The notes: generated by a model from the sequence alone, not told the origin. A stretch of DNA of 64,000 bases from Microbacterium maritypicum MF109 (GCF_000455825.1 NZ_ATAO01000206.1:372001-436000), one strand, 5' to 3'. Numbered from the stretch's first letter, positions 42,283 to 51,920 are shown. Made by a program: numbers and translations.

Positions 42283-44286
42283 ATGAGCACCGCGACCAAC
42301 GTCGAGGCGACAGCAGTCAACACGATCGAATGGCTCGCGGCAGGGAGCACGACCATCGTCGTCCCCGTGTATCAGCGGCAGTACCGGTGGGACATCGGCG
42401 GCTGCGAACGTCTCCTCTCCGACATCCGCGCGGTCGCCGGCGAAGACGATGCCCACCGTCACTTCATCGGCTCGATCCTGTCCGCCGAAGACGGCTCCGC
42501 AGCCGACTCCGACCTGATCCTCATCGACGGCCAACAGCGCATCACCACTCTCATGCTGCTGGTGGCCGCCCTGCATCATGCGATCCGCGATACCGACAGC
42601 GCCATGGCCGCAGCGCTCGAACGCGTGCTGGTGCGCTCCGACACTCCGGACCGCACCAAGCTGCGCCCGCACGATGCCTGGGCCGACCTGTACGAGTCCG
42701 TGGTCCTGGATCGACGCGATGACGCCGACCGAGAGTCGCGCTTCGACGACAACTACGCCTTCTTCCGCAGCCAGATCCACGTCGACGAGGTTCCGGCCAT
42801 CTGGCGCGGGCTGCAGAAGCTCGAGCACGTGTCGATCACCCTCGGCGCGCAGGCGAACGCACAGCAGATCTTCGAGAGCCTGAACTCGACGGGCGAGCCG
42901 CTGCGCGACCACGAGCTCATCCACAACTACATCCTGATGGGGCTCAGCCACGCGGAACAGGTCGACGTCGAGGCCCGGTTCTGGGTTCCGATAGAACGGC
43001 ACACCGGCGAGGCGATCGGTGCCTTCTGGCGGCACTACCTCGTACTCGTCACCGGACGCGAGGTCGCCGCGAACGGCGAGCACGGCGTGTACAGCGCCTT
43101 CCGGCAGTCGTTCCCGCGCGTCGACGTCGACCATCTGCAGGCGGACGCGGCCGAGTGGCGGCACTACGCCGAGATCTACGGCACCCTGCTGGATCCGTCG
43201 CGGGAGCAGGACCCGGAGATCGCGCGGCAGCTGCGCCACGTCAACACGTTCGGCCGCTCCTCTTACCCGCTCGTGATGAGCGCTTACAGCGATCATCTGC
43301 GCGGCGTGATCGACCGCGCAGAGTTCGTCGAGACGTTGGAGTGGTTGCAGGCCCTCTCCCTCCGCCGCGCCCTCGTGAACCTGCCCGCGGAGAGACTCGT
43401 CGCCAGACTGTGCCGAGCGCGCCGCGACGGTCGCGATGCGCTCGCCCGGGCGTTCGCGCGCATCACGCCCTCCGACGAGCGCGTCAGTGCGGTCGTGAAG
43501 TACAGCGAGCTCCCCCACCCCGCGTATGTGCTGGGACGGCTCGAAGGTGTCGACGACGTCGACGACTTCGACGTCGAGCACATCGTCCCGACCGTACCCG
43601 GAGATGCGTGGTCGGGCGACGGGGAGCGATCGTGGATCGACTATTCCGAAGACGAGCAGAACAGCCACCGTGCCCTCGCTCCGACCCTCGGCAATCTGAC
43701 CCTGCTCGAGCAGTCGCTGACGGAGCGGGTGTTCGGTGCCTCCTTCCCCGTCAAGCGCTCGGAAGCCTACGCGCACAGCTCCGTGCCGGCCACGCGCGAT
43801 CTCACCGACCTCGGCTCCTGGAACACGGCGGCGATCACCCGCCGCACGATCGCGCTCACAGCCGACCTCATCCGCATCTGGGCGCGCCCCGCGCTGCCGG
43901 AGATCGATGACGACGGCCTGACGCCGATCCTCGATGCGGTCCGTCGCCGCGGATGGCCGACGGGCTGGGAGCGGGAGTTCGATTACGTCGAGTATCGCGG
44001 TGAACGATGGGAGGTTCCCGACGTCAAGTATCTGTTCAATCGGGTCTTCCGTCGCGCCTGGACCGACACGAGAGAGGCCGCCCTGGCGTACTGCGCCGCG
44101 CACGGCGGTCCGATCTACCAGGACATGGCCTGGAAGGGGCAGTGGGATGAGCTCGACGAGGGTCATTTCCTCTACATGGGCTGGGATTCCAACTACATGA
44201 TGACCGCGGTGCAGGGCGTGCTCGAGGAGTCGGGCATCGCCTCGGAGGTCTTCGTCAAGTACTCCTATATCGGAAATGTGATGTGA
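42283..44286 (+). CDS. DUF262-DUF1524 protein (GmrSD-like type IV restriction candidate)
   Basis: 667 residues. The N-terminal DUF262 (ParB-like nucleotidase) has V-P-V-Y-Q-R-Q-Y-R-W (28-37) and I-D-G-Q-Q-R-I-T-T-L (about 81-90). The C-terminal DUF1524 His-Me nuclease has D-V-E-H-I-V-P (about 430) and N-L-T-L-L-E-Q-S-L, then F-P-V-K-R-S-E-A-Y. GmrS and GmrD of E. coli cut glucosylated-cytosine DNA and are NTP-dependent; this fused form is typical. After the nuclease is an extra ~100 residues (565-667: W-E-V-P-D-V-K-Y-L-F-N-R-V-F ... M-A-W-K-G-Q-W) that I cannot place. Base composition matches the surroundings. It overlaps the following hydrolase gene by 4 bp. Confidence 0.88.
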   Translation: MSTATNVEATAVNTIEWLAAGSTTIVVPVYQRQYRWDIGGCERLLSDIRAVAGEDDAHRHFIGSILSAEDGSAADSDLILIDGQQRITTLMLLVAALHHAIRDTDSAMAAALERVLVRSDTPDRTKLRPHDAWADLYESVVLDRRDDADRESRFDDNYAFFRSQIHVDEVPAIWRGLQKLEHVSITLGAQANAQQIFESLNSTGEPLRDHELIHNYILMGLSHAEQVDVEARFWVPIERHTGEAIGAFWRHYLVLVTGREVAANGEHGVYSAFRQSFPRVDVDHLQADAAEWRHYAEIYGTLLDPSREQDPEIARQLRHVNTFGRSSYPLVMSAYSDHLRGVIDRAEFVETLEWLQALSLRRALVNLPAERLVARLCRARRDGRDALARAFARITPSDERVSAVVKYSELPHPAYVLGRLEGVDDVDDFDVEHIVPTVPGDAWSGDGERSWIDYSEDEQNSHRALAPTLGNLTLLEQSLTERVFGASFPVKRSEAYAHSSVPATRDLTDLGSWNTAAITRRTIALTADLIRIWARPALPEIDDDGLTPILDAVRRRGWPTGWEREFDYVEYRGERWEVPDVKYLFNRVFRRAWTDTREAALAYCAAHGGPIYQDMAWKGQWDELDEGHFLYMGWDSNYMMTAVQGVLEESGIASEVFVKYSYIGNVM

Positions 44287-45536
44287 ACATGAGCACCATC
44301 GTCCGCACGCTGCAGGATCTGACCGTCGAAGAGCACACGCTCACCGTCCCGCTGGTCTGGGGCGATCCGGCCGATCACCGCACCATCGAGATCTTCGCCC
44401 GCGTGGTCACCCGCGAAGGCGGCGACGCCCTCCCCTACCTGGTCTTCCTCCAGGGCGGGCCCGGGCATGAGGCTCCGCGCCCCTTCCACTCCTCGACATC
44501 GCCAGCCTGGCTCGACGAGGCCCTCGCCCACTATCGCCTGGTGCTTCTCGACCAGAGAGGGACCGGTCGGTCCACTCCTGTGGGCGACGGCGACCTCGAG
44601 CGCGGCTCGGCCGCCGTCGCCGAGCACCTCACGCATCTGCGCGCCGACGCGATCGTGCGCGACTGCGAGGCCGTGCGCGAGCACCTGGGCGCCACCACCT
44701 GGAGCGTGCTCGGACAGTCGTTCGGCGGCTTCACGACCTTGGCGTACCTCTCCACCGATGCCTCCTCCCTCGAGGACGTCTTCATCACCGGAGGCCTCAG
44801 CGCCGTGGGGCGGCACCCTGACGACGTGTATGCGCTCTGCTACGACAAGATGCGCGACGCCTCGGAACGCTACTACCGCCGTTTCCCAGAGCACCGCGAT
44901 GTGATGCGACGGCTCGTCGAGCTGGCGGATGCCGGCGACATCGTCCTGCCCGACGGAGAAGTCGTCTCCCGCTCACGCCTCCGATCTGTGGGATCGGCAC
45001 TCGGCACCGACGATGGCTGGCAGACCCTGTGGTCGATTCTGGAGCGCGATCCCTCCTCAAACGCCTTCCGATACGACCTGATGCACGCGATGCCCTACGA
45101 CGGCCGCAACCCGCTGTACTTCGCCTTCCACGAATCGAGCTACGCGGACGGGCACGCGACCCGGTGGTCGGCCGAGCGCACCGAGCCCACGGACTTCCGC
45201 GACGACCCCACGCTGTTCACAGGTGAGCACATCCGGCGCGAGTGGGCCGAGACGGTGCCCGCGTTCCGGCCATGGCGCGAGGTCGCCCTCGAGCTCGCCG
45301 AGTTCGAGTGGCCGAGCATCTACGACGCGGCCGCGATCGCCGGGTCGGAGGCGACCGGTGCGGCCGCGGTCTACGTCAACGACGTCTACGTGCCATATGA
45401 GTTCTCTCTCGAGACGGCGAAGCTCATCCCGGGGGTGCAGCTCTGGCAGACGAGTGAGCACGAGCACAACGGGCTGCGTTCGGGACCGGTGCTGTCGCGC
45501 CTCATCGACCTCGCGCACGGTCGCCGCATCCGCTGA
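44283..45536 (+). CDS. Alpha/beta hydrolase, proline iminopeptidase-like (S33)
   Basis: 417 residues. Oxyanion segment L-Q-G-G-P-G-H-E (about 60-67), L-L-D-Q-R-G-T-G-R-S, nucleophile Ser in G-Q-S-F-G-G (about 145), and a late H-E-H-N-G-L-R-S for the catalytic His are visible. These are the S33 peptidase signatures. It normally removes N-terminal Pro or other residues from peptides. The GTG overlaps the DUF262 stop (GTGA), suggesting translational coupling; ATG 44289 is an alternative. Whether it works with the nuclease is unknown. Confidence 0.88.
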   Translation: MNMSTIVRTLQDLTVEEHTLTVPLVWGDPADHRTIEIFARVVTREGGDALPYLVFLQGGPGHEAPRPFHSSTSPAWLDEALAHYRLVLLDQRGTGRSTPVGDGDLERGSAAVAEHLTHLRADAIVRDCEAVREHLGATTWSVLGQSFGGFTTLAYLSTDASSLEDVFITGGLSAVGRHPDDVYALCYDKMRDASERYYRRFPEHRDVMRRLVELADAGDIVLPDGEVVSRSRLRSVGSALGTDDGWQTLWSILERDPSSNAFRYDLMHAMPYDGRNPLYFAFHESSYADGHATRWSAERTEPTDFRDDPTLFTGEHIRREWAETVPAFRPWREVALELAEFEWPSIYDAAAIAGSEATGAAAVYVNDVYVPYEFSLETAKLIPGVQLWQTSEHEHNGLRSGPVLSRLIDLAHGRRIR

Positions 45537-45592
45537 ACATCTCCTCCCGAAGGAGGATGCTCTCGCTCCACCCGACGCCTACTCTGGAGCAC

Positions 45593-45874
45593 ATGGAACA
45601 GGGAGTGGGCGTGCTCGTCACGGTCGGAGTGCTGCTGCTCCTGGTCTCGGCGGTGATCGTCGTGATCGCCTTCGGCTTCTCGAGGGTGCCGATCGAGAAG
45701 AAGTACGAGACCAGTGGAGGGGGACTCGGCGGCGCATTCGACGCCGTCTGGTCTCCGTCTGCGCACGAGGCGGGTATCGAACGCGACCGCCAGACGCAGC
45801 GGACGGCCCCGGCACCATCGCCGGGGGATCCTCCAGACACGATCGACGACGGCCGGATCCGACTCGACCTCTGA
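45593..45874 (+). CDS. Small single-pass membrane protein
   Basis: 93 residues: one helix (about 6-28, V-L-V-T-V-G-V-L-L-L-L-V-S-A-V-I-V), then a soluble tail with Gly-rich and Pro-rich stretches. No family recognised. ATG 45593 is chosen because TACTCT ends 7 nt before it (leaderless pattern); ATG 45557 would lie upstream of that hexamer. Confidence 0.65.
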   Translation: MEQGVGVLVTVGVLLLLVSAVIVVIAFGFSRVPIEKKYETSGGGLGGAFDAVWSPSAHEAGIERDRQTQRTAPAPSPGDPPDTIDDGRIRLDL

Positions 45875-45917
45875 GGTTTCGGGCACGGCCGCGAACGCAG
45901 CGGCCGGGGAACGAAGA

Positions 45918-45948
45918 AAGCCCCACGCTCCGAGGAGCATGGGGCCTT
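45918..45948. terminator. Bidirectional terminator between the small membrane gene and rpmE2
   Basis: Arms AAGCCCCACGCTCC (45918-45931) and GGAGCATGGGGCCTT (45934-45948) pair with one mismatch. Read on the minus strand it ends in GGGGCTTTCTTC, a good rpmE2 terminator. Confidence 0.75.
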
Positions 45949-45963
45949 GTTCGTTGGCGATCG

Positions 45964-46221
45964 TTACTTGGACGAGCCGCCGAAGCCCTTGAAGCGCTGG
46001 TTGAACTTCTCGACGCGGCCGGCCGAGTCCATGATGCGCTGCTTACCCGTGTAGAACGGGTGCGAAGCCGAGGAGATCTCGACGTCGATGACGGGGTACT
46101 CCACGCCGTCCAGCTCGATGGTCTTGTCGCTCGACACGGTCGAACGGGTGAGGAACGTCTCGCCCGAACCGAGGTCGCGGAACACGACAGCCTTGTACTC
46201 GGGGTGAATGTCAGTCTTCAT
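45964..46221 (-). CDS. rpmE2: Ribosomal protein bL31, type B (zinc-independent)
   Basis: 85 residues. It starts M-K-T-D-I-H-P-E-Y and has [10 protein letters not shown] and K-F-N-Q-R-F, with no Cys, so it is the C-minus paralogue. In many bacteria this form replaces the zinc-bound L31 under zinc limitation. I see no Zur-like palindrome upstream; a minus-strand TAGAAT (46299-46294) is a likely -10 at the far end of the leader. An AAGGAAT ribosome site precedes the ATG. Confidence 0.95.
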   Translation of the reverse strand: MKTDIHPEYKAVVFRDLGSGETFLTRSTVSSDKTIELDGVEYPVIDVEISSASHPFYTGKQRIMDSAGRVEKFNQRFKGFGGSSK

Positions 46222-46312
46222 GGGATTCCTTAGTTGCTGCCCTGGATTGTGCCAGGGACGAGGGAAGTCTGCGGTGCAGAGAGCACCAAGGGTCGATTCT
46301 ATCAGACCCGGA

Positions 46313-47098
46313 TCAGGATGCTGCGCGGGCGGCGTAGCGGCCGTCCTCGCCGCTGAGCACGATCGGCATGCCGAACGTGTCGCTGAGAGCCTCGGCCGTG
46401 AGCGTCTCCGCGATCGGGCCCGCCGCGACCACGGCACCGTCCCGGATCAGCATCACGTGGGTGAATCCCACGGGGATCTCCTCCACGTGGTGCGTCACCA
46501 TCAGCATGGCCGGGGTGGTCGGCGAGGACGCGTACCCGCTGAGGAGCGCGAGGAGCTCTTCACGAGAGCCGAGATCGAGCGAAGCCGTGGGCTCGTCGAG
46601 AAGCAGGAGCTCGGGGTCCGTCATGACGGCACGCGCGATCTGGACCCTCTTCTGCTCGCCGTCGCTGAGGGTGCCGAAGGTGCGGTCGGCCAGATGGTCG
46701 AGACGCCAGTCGCCGAGGACGCGGAGCGCGCGGCGCTCGTCGATGGCCTCATAGCTCTCGTTCCAGCGGCCGAGCACGGAGTACGCCGCCGTGAGCACGG
46801 TGTTGAGAACCGTCTCGTCCCGGGGCACACGCTTGGCCATGGCCGACGAGGCGAAGCCGATGCGCGGGCGCACCTCGAACACGTCGGTGCGGCCGAGGGT
46901 CTCCCCCAGCACCGTCACCGTTCCCGACGTCGGGTGCATGAGAGTGTCGGCCAGCTGCAGGAGCGTGGTCTTTCCCGCGCCGTTCGGGCCGAGGATCACC
47001 CATCGTTGATCGTCGTCGACCTTCCAGGTCACGTGATCGATGATGTTGCGCCCCTCACGGCGCACGACGACGTCGGTGAATTCCAGAGCGCTCGGCAT
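46313..47098 (-). CDS. ABC transporter ATP-binding protein
   Basis: 261 residues. Walker A is G-P-N-G-A-G-K-T-T (about 36-44), the signature [14 protein letters not shown], and Walker [13 protein letters not shown]. The order resembles ModF/iron-type ATPases with a lone gene. No permease gene is adjacent, so the cargo is unknown. It ends 92 bp before rpmE2 and begins 18 bp after glgA. Confidence 0.9.
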   Translation of the reverse strand: MPSALEFTDVVVRREGRNIIDHVTWKVDDDQRWVILGPNGAGKTTLLQLADTLMHPTSGTVTVLGETLGRTDVFEVRPRIGFASSAMAKRVPRDETVLNTVLTAAYSVLGRWNESYEAIDERRALRVLGDWRLDHLADRTFGTLSDGEQKRVQIARAVMTDPELLLLDEPTASLDLGSREELLALLSGYASSPTTPAMLMVTHHVEEIPVGFTHVMLIRDGAVVAAGPIAETLTAEALSDTFGMPIVLSGEDGRYAARAAS

Positions 47099-47115
47099 GC
47101 CTTCAGCCTATCGGC

Positions 47116-48300
47116 TCAGGCGGTCAGCTCCGCGTAGAGCGCGCGCGTCGTCTCGGCGATCGCCGCCCAGCTGAACTCCTCGCGCGCCCGCTCCCGTCCG
47201 GCCTCGCCGTACGCGCGTGCCCGATCCTGATCCATCGCCACCTCCGTGAGCACGGCGGCCAGATCCGCGACGTAGCGGTCAGGGTCCACCGGCGTGCCGG
47301 TGCCGTCCTGAACCTGCTCGATCGGGACGAGACGCCCGGTCACACCGTCGGCGACGACCTCAGGGATCCCACCGGTCGCGGTCCCGACGACCGCCGCCCC
47401 GCACGCCATCGCCTCCAGGTTCACGATCCCGAGGGGCTCGTAGACGGACGGGCAGACGAACGTCGTCGCGGCCGTCAGGACCGTCGACAGCTCGTCGCGC
47501 GGCAGCATCCGCTCGATCCAGATCACCCCGTCCCGCTCCTGCTGGAGCAGCCGGACGCCTTCTTGGACCTCCGCCATGATCTCCGGCGTGTCCGGCGCTC
47601 CGGCGCAGAGCACCAGCTGCACCTCTGGCGGCAGCAGACGCGCGGCCTGCAGGAGAAACGGCAGCCCCTTCTGCCGCGTGATGCGACCGACGAAGACGAC
47701 CGACGGTCGAGCAGGGTCCATTCCGATCGATCGCAGGAACTGGTCGTCGCGTACCGGACGCCAGCGTTCGACGTCGATCCCGTTGTGGATCACCCGCACC
47801 TTCGCCGGGTCTACCTGCGGGTAACTGCGCAGGATGTCGGCACGCATCCCCGCGCTCACAGCGATCACCGCTGCGGCGTTCTCATAGGCCAGGCGCTCGA
47901 TCCCACTGGAGACGGCGTAGCCGCCGCCGAGCTGCTCCGCCTTCCATGGTCGAAGGGGTTCGAGGCTGTGCGCCGTGAGCACGTGGGGGATGCCGTGCAG
48001 CTGCGAGGCGAGATGCCCGGCGAAGTTCGCGTACCAGGTGTGGCTGTGCACCAGATCGGCCTCGGCGATAGCCGACACGATCTCCAGATCCGTGCCAAGC
48101 GTCTGCAGAGCGGCGTTCGCCCCGGCGAGCTCTGCGGGCGTGCGGTAAGCGAAGGTGCCCGCCTCGTCACGGGGTGCGCCGAACGCACGGACCCGCACGT
48201 CGACGTGCTCCCTGAGGGCCGCGACGAGCTCGGCGACGTGCACGCCGGCACCGCCGTAGACCTCCGGCGGGTACTCCTTCGTGATCATTTCAACTCGCAT
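47116..48300 (-). CDS. glgA: Glycogen synthase (actinobacterial GT4 type)
   Basis: 394 residues. It begins with E-Y-P-P-E-V-Y-G-G-A-G-V-H, the donor-binding start of this GlgA group, and has V-F-V-G-R-I-T-R-Q-K-G and the E-x7-E motif in C-P-S-V-Y-E-P-L-G-I-V-N-L-E. In mycobacteria the homologue (GlgM) makes maltose-1-phosphate from ADP-glucose, so true glycogen synthase activity is not certain. The start is ATG 48300; TAGCGT ends 6 nt before it. It is divergent from glgC by 46 bp. Confidence 0.93.
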   Translation of the reverse strand: MRVEMITKEYPPEVYGGAGVHVAELVAALREHVDVRVRAFGAPRDEAGTFAYRTPAELAGANAALQTLGTDLEIVSAIAEADLVHSHTWYANFAGHLASQLHGIPHVLTAHSLEPLRPWKAEQLGGGYAVSSGIERLAYENAAAVIAVSAGMRADILRSYPQVDPAKVRVIHNGIDVERWRPVRDDQFLRSIGMDPARPSVVFVGRITRQKGLPFLLQAARLLPPEVQLVLCAGAPDTPEIMAEVQEGVRLLQQERDGVIWIERMLPRDELSTVLTAATTFVCPSVYEPLGIVNLEAMACGAAVVGTATGGIPEVVADGVTGRLVPIEQVQDGTGTPVDPDRYVADLAAVLTEVAMDQDRARAYGEAGRERAREEFSWAAIAETTRALYAELTA

Positions 48301-48346
48301 GTCTGAACGCTAGTACAGCGACGATGATGGCATCTATGGTGGAGCC

Positions 48347-49588
48347 ATGTCCGCTCCAAAGAAGGTCTTCGGGATCATCCTCGCCGGCGGCGAGGGCAAG
48401 CGCCTCATGCCTCTCACGGCCGATAGAGCGAAACCCGCAGTGCCCTTCGGCGGACAGTACAGACTCATCGACTTCGCGATCTCGAACCTCATCAACTCCG
48501 GGTTGCGGCAGATCGTGGTGCTGACGCAGTACAAGTCGCACAGCCTCGACCGACACATCTCGCAGACCTGGCGGATGTCGGCGCTCCTCGACTCCTACGT
48601 GACCTCCGTGCCGGCCCAGCAGCGCCTCGGCAAACGGTGGTTCTCGGGCTCCGCCGACGCGATCCTGCAGAGCATGAACCTCATCAACGACGAGAAGCCC
48701 GACATCGTCGTCGTGATCGGCGCCGACCACGTGTACCGGATGGACTTCCGCCAGATGCTCGAGGCGCACATCGAGTCCGGTGCCAAGGCGACCGTCGCCG
48801 GCATCCGCCAGCCGCTCGCGCTCGCGTCGCAGTTCGGCGTGATCGACGCCGACGCGGAGTCCGGACGGATCAAGCAGTTCCTCGAGAAGCCGACCGACAT
48901 CGCGGGCCTCGAGGATTCGCCCCACGAGGTCCTCGCCTCGATGGGCAACTACATCTTCGACGCCGACGCGCTGATCGCCGCCGTCGAGGCCGACGGGGAG
49001 TCTCCCGTGTCCGGGCACGACATGGGGGGCGACATCGTCCCCTACTTCGTCGAGCGCGGCGAGGCCGGCTACTACGACATGAAGCAGAACGAGGTCCCCG
49101 GTTCTTCTCCACGCGACCGGTCGTACTGGCGGGACGTGGGAACGATCGACTCGTTCTTCGACGCGCACCGGGACCTCATCTCGACGCTTCCCGTCTTCAA
49201 CCTCTACAACATGGAGTGGCCGATCCACTCGCAGGCCGTCAACTCCCCGCCGGCGAAGTTCGTCAGGGACTCGGTCGGACGGATCGGCAATGCGATCGAC
49301 TCGATCGTCTCCCTCGGCTCGGTGCTGTCCGGAACGCACCTGGAACGCAGCGTGGTCGGTCCGTGGACACTCGCCGGAGGAGGATCGACCATCACCGACT
49401 CGGTCGTGTTCGACCACGTGCACGTCGGCCAGGGGGCACGCATCCACCGGGCGATCCTCGACAAGAACGTGGTGCTGGCTGATGGAGCGACGGTCGGTGT
49501 GGACCGTGAACGCGACCTGGCGCGCGGCTTCACCGTCACGGAGTCCGGCATCACCGTCGTGGGCAAGGGCATCTTCATCGACCGCTGA
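48347..49588 (+). CDS. glgC: ADP-glucose pyrophosphorylase
   Basis: 413 residues. The nucleotidyltransferase start is [12 protein letters not shown], followed by [18 protein letters not shown] and the effector/substrate region R-D-V-G-T-I-D-S-F. The C-terminal left-handed beta-helix follows. It makes ADP-glucose for GlgA. ATG 48347 has TATGGT ending 6 nt before it, and a GGAG in the same gap. The divergent 46-bp gap with glgA holds both promoters. Confidence 0.95.
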   Translation: MSAPKKVFGIILAGGEGKRLMPLTADRAKPAVPFGGQYRLIDFAISNLINSGLRQIVVLTQYKSHSLDRHISQTWRMSALLDSYVTSVPAQQRLGKRWFSGSADAILQSMNLINDEKPDIVVVIGADHVYRMDFRQMLEAHIESGAKATVAGIRQPLALASQFGVIDADAESGRIKQFLEKPTDIAGLEDSPHEVLASMGNYIFDADALIAAVEADGESPVSGHDMGGDIVPYFVERGEAGYYDMKQNEVPGSSPRDRSYWRDVGTIDSFFDAHRDLISTLPVFNLYNMEWPIHSQAVNSPPAKFVRDSVGRIGNAIDSIVSLGSVLSGTHLERSVVGPWTLAGGGSTITDSVVFDHVHVGQGARIHRAILDKNVVLADGATVGVDRERDLARGFTVTESGITVVGKGIFIDR

Positions 49589-49637
49589 GCACGTCACGCC
49601 GCACACCGACCACTCGAGCGATCGCTAGGCTCGACGG

Positions 49638-50273
49638 GTGACCAGCGCGCGCTTCCTCGTCGTCCTCGATGCCGATTCCACCCTCATCCGCAACGAGGTG
49701 ATCGAATTGCTCGCCGACGAAGCCGGGCGGCGTGCCGAGGTGCAGGCCGCCACCGAAGCGGCGATGCGCGGTGAGGTCGACTTCTCGACGAGCCTGCGCT
49801 CGCGGGTCGCGGCTCTGAAAGGTGTACCGGTGTCGGCCTTCGAGCGCGTCCGCGCGCGCATCGAGCCCACGCCCGGCGTGCGAGAGCTGACTGCGGCCGT
49901 CCACGACCGCGGCGGGGTGGTGGGCGTCGTCTCCGGAGGATTCCACGAGATCCTCGACAGCGTCGCGCCGGCCCTCGGCGTCGATCGCTGGCGAGCCAAC
50001 CGTCTCGACGCCGCAGAAGGCGTGCTGTCCGGCCTGGTAGACGGTGACATCGTCGACGGCGCGGCGAAGGCATTGTCTCTCCGGGAGTGGGCGGCGGAAC
50101 TCGGGGTCGCTCCCCGGGCGACCATCGCGATCGGCGACGGTGCGAACGACCTGCCGATGATGGCGGTCGCCGGTCTCGGTCTCGCCTTCAACGCGAAGCC
50201 CGCCGTTCGGGAGGCCGCGAGCCTCGTCATCGGCCCGCAGGACTTGGCGGAGGTCATCGCCCTGCTGCCGTAA
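49638..50273 (+). CDS. serB: Phosphoserine phosphatase
   Basis: 211 residues, the short HAD form without ACT domains. The nucleophile motif D-A-D-S-T (Asp11 and Asp13) is followed by V-S-G-G-F, K-A-L-S-L and G-D-G-A-N-D-L-P-M. It performs the last step of serine synthesis. The start is GTG 49638; TAGGCT (49626-49631) ends 6 nt before it, so it is probably leaderless. Confidence 0.94.
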   Translation: MTSARFLVVLDADSTLIRNEVIELLADEAGRRAEVQAATEAAMRGEVDFSTSLRSRVAALKGVPVSAFERVRARIEPTPGVRELTAAVHDRGGVVGVVSGGFHEILDSVAPALGVDRWRANRLDAAEGVLSGLVDGDIVDGAAKALSLREWAAELGVAPRATIAIGDGANDLPMMAVAGLGLAFNAKPAVREAASLVIGPQDLAEVIALLP

Positions 50274-50318
50274 GGGAACGCTGTGGTGAAAGTCCGACGC
50301 CACCGCTAGCGTCAGCTC

Positions 50319-51014
50319 ATGGACATCATCCTCATCCCGGGACTCTGGCTCGATGCGTCCAGTTGGGAAGAGGTGATCCCTGCCCTCGAACAGGCCGGGC
50401 ATCGCGCACATCCCCTCACCCTCCCCGGCCTCGGCGCGCCCGCCGCCATCTCCGCGGGGATCGGCATCGCCGAATGGATCGACGCCGCCGTCCATGCCGT
50501 GGACGCCCTGCAGGGAGAGATCGTGGTGGTGGGTCACAGCGGCGGGGGCAACGTGGCATGGGGCGTCGCCGATGCCCGCCCCGAGCGCCTGAAACGAGTC
50601 GTCTTCGTCGATACCGTGCCGCCCCCTCCCGGGAGCGGCATCAGCGAGTTCGAGATCGTGGACGGGGTCGTGCCCTTCCCCGGTTGGGGCTTCTTCCCGG
50701 ACGAGGACGTGAGCGACCTCGACGACGCGACCCGAGCGCGTACGACTCGCCTCACCCGCAGCGTTCCCGCGAGGGTGCCGACCGACGGCATCGTCCTGGA
50801 GAACCGCTCACGCCATCGAGTTCCGGTGACGCTGCTGATGGCTGGCCTCGATCAGGCCACGTTCGACGAGATGATCGACCAGTGGGGTGCGTACGCCGAC
50901 GAATACCGGTCGATCGATGACGCCGAGGTCCTGCGCATCGGCTCCGGCCATTGGCCGCAGTTCTCCGTGCCCGAACGGCTCGGTGCGCTGATCAACGCGG
51001 CGACCGCGCGCTGA
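50319..51014 (+). CDS. Alpha/beta hydrolase
   Basis: 231 residues, small. The nucleophile is Ser in V-V-G-H-S-G-G-G-N (about 71); the N-terminal I-L-I-P-G-L-W-L-D is the usual oxyanion strand, and late G-S-G-H-W-P supplies the His. Resembles the EstC/MenH-like group. The start is ATG; TAGCGT (50307-50312) ends 6 nt before it. It is convergent with fabG. Confidence 0.88.
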   Translation: MDIILIPGLWLDASSWEEVIPALEQAGHRAHPLTLPGLGAPAAISAGIGIAEWIDAAVHAVDALQGEIVVVGHSGGGNVAWGVADARPERLKRVVFVDTVPPPPGSGISEFEIVDGVVPFPGWGFFPDEDVSDLDDATRARTTRLTRSVPARVPTDGIVLENRSRHRVPVTLLMAGLDQATFDEMIDQWGAYADEYRSIDDAEVLRIGSGHWPQFSVPERLGALINAATAR

Positions 51015-51029
51015 ACACCGGTCTCGGGG

Positions 51030-51740
51030 TCAGTGCCCCATTCCGAGGCCGCCATCGACGGGGATGACCGCGCCCGAGACGTACCCGGCGTCGTCACCCG
51101 CGAGCCATGTCACCACACCCGCGACCTCATCGGGTGTGGCGAAGCGTGCGGCCGGGATGCTCGCCTTGTACTGCTTCTGGGTCTCTTCGGGGAGCTCGGC
51201 GGTCATGTCGGTCTCGATGAATCCGGGAGCGACGACGTTGGCGGTGATCCCGCGCGCGCCGAGCTCACGGGTGATCGATCGCGCGAAGCCGACCAGGGCG
51301 CTCTTCGACGCCGAGTAGTTGGCCTGGCCTGCGGAGCCGTAGAGTCCGACGACGCTCGAGATCAGGATGATGCGGCCGAAGCGTGCCCGGAGCATGCCCT
51401 TTGAGGCACGCTTGACGACGCGGAACGTGCCTCCCAGATTCGTCGCGACCACGCTGTCGAAGTCGTCTTCACTCATGCGCATCAGCAGGGTGTCCTTGGT
51501 GATGCCCGCATTCGCGACGACGATCTCCACCGGTCCCAACTGCTGCTCCACCTCGGTGAACGCCGCATCGAGCGCGGCCGCATCCGTGACATCCGCCCGG
51601 ACCGTGAGAGTCCCCTCCGGCCCCTCGCCGCTGCGAGCGGTGACCGCGACGCGGTATCCGTCCCGCACGAAACGCTCCGCGATCGCGCGGCCGATACCGC
51701 GGTTTCCGCCGGTGACGAGGACGACGCGCTCAGCGCTCAT
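51030..51740 (-). CDS. fabG: 3-oxoacyl-ACP reductase
   Basis: 236 residues, a classical SDR: T-G-G-N-R-G-I-G-R-A for NADP, N-A-G-I-T near 81, then Ser in I-S-S-V, Y-S-A-S-K and the C-terminal P-G-F-I-E-T-D-M. It reduces 3-oxoacyl-ACP. It stands apart from the fab operon at 34.6-38.2 kb. AGGAG lies 9-13 nt before ATG 51740, which fixes that start. Confidence 0.93.
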   Translation of the reverse strand: MSAERVVLVTGGNRGIGRAIAERFVRDGYRVAVTARSGEGPEGTLTVRADVTDAAALDAAFTEVEQQLGPVEIVVANAGITKDTLLMRMSEDDFDSVVATNLGGTFRVVKRASKGMLRARFGRIILISSVVGLYGSAGQANYSASKSALVGFARSITRELGARGITANVVAPGFIETDMTAELPEETQKQYKASIPAARFATPDEVAGVVTWLAGDDAGYVSGAVIPVDGGLGMGH

Positions 51741-51800
51741 GGGGACACTCCTGCTCTGGCCGGTGGCACGGGTTCCCGAGCCGTCATCGATCCTACCGAC

Positions 51801-51920
51801 GATGCCGGGTCGATCCTCGGCTCCGCGATAATCGCGATCGGCGCGTTCCCCCTCATCGGCGTCTTCATCGGCTTCCTGTTCGTCGGAGCGCTCAGCCTGC
51901 CCGTCGTCTTCTCGCGCTGA
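51801..51920 (+). other. Orphan transmembrane-coding segment without a start codon
   Basis: A plus-strand frame codes for a 38-residue hydrophobic stretch (S-I-L-G-S-A-I-I-A-I-G-A-F-P-L-I-G-V-F then I-G-F-L-F-V-G-A-L) and ends in TGA at 51920. No ATG, GTG or TTG opens this frame; an upstream GTG (51763) is in another frame, so either a frameshift or an unusual start would be needed. The strand opposite is the region upstream of fabG. Confidence 0.35.

Noticed and set aside
46221-46312. Zur box upstream of rpmE2
   Set aside because: No palindrome resembling known Zur sites was found in the leader or around the -10.
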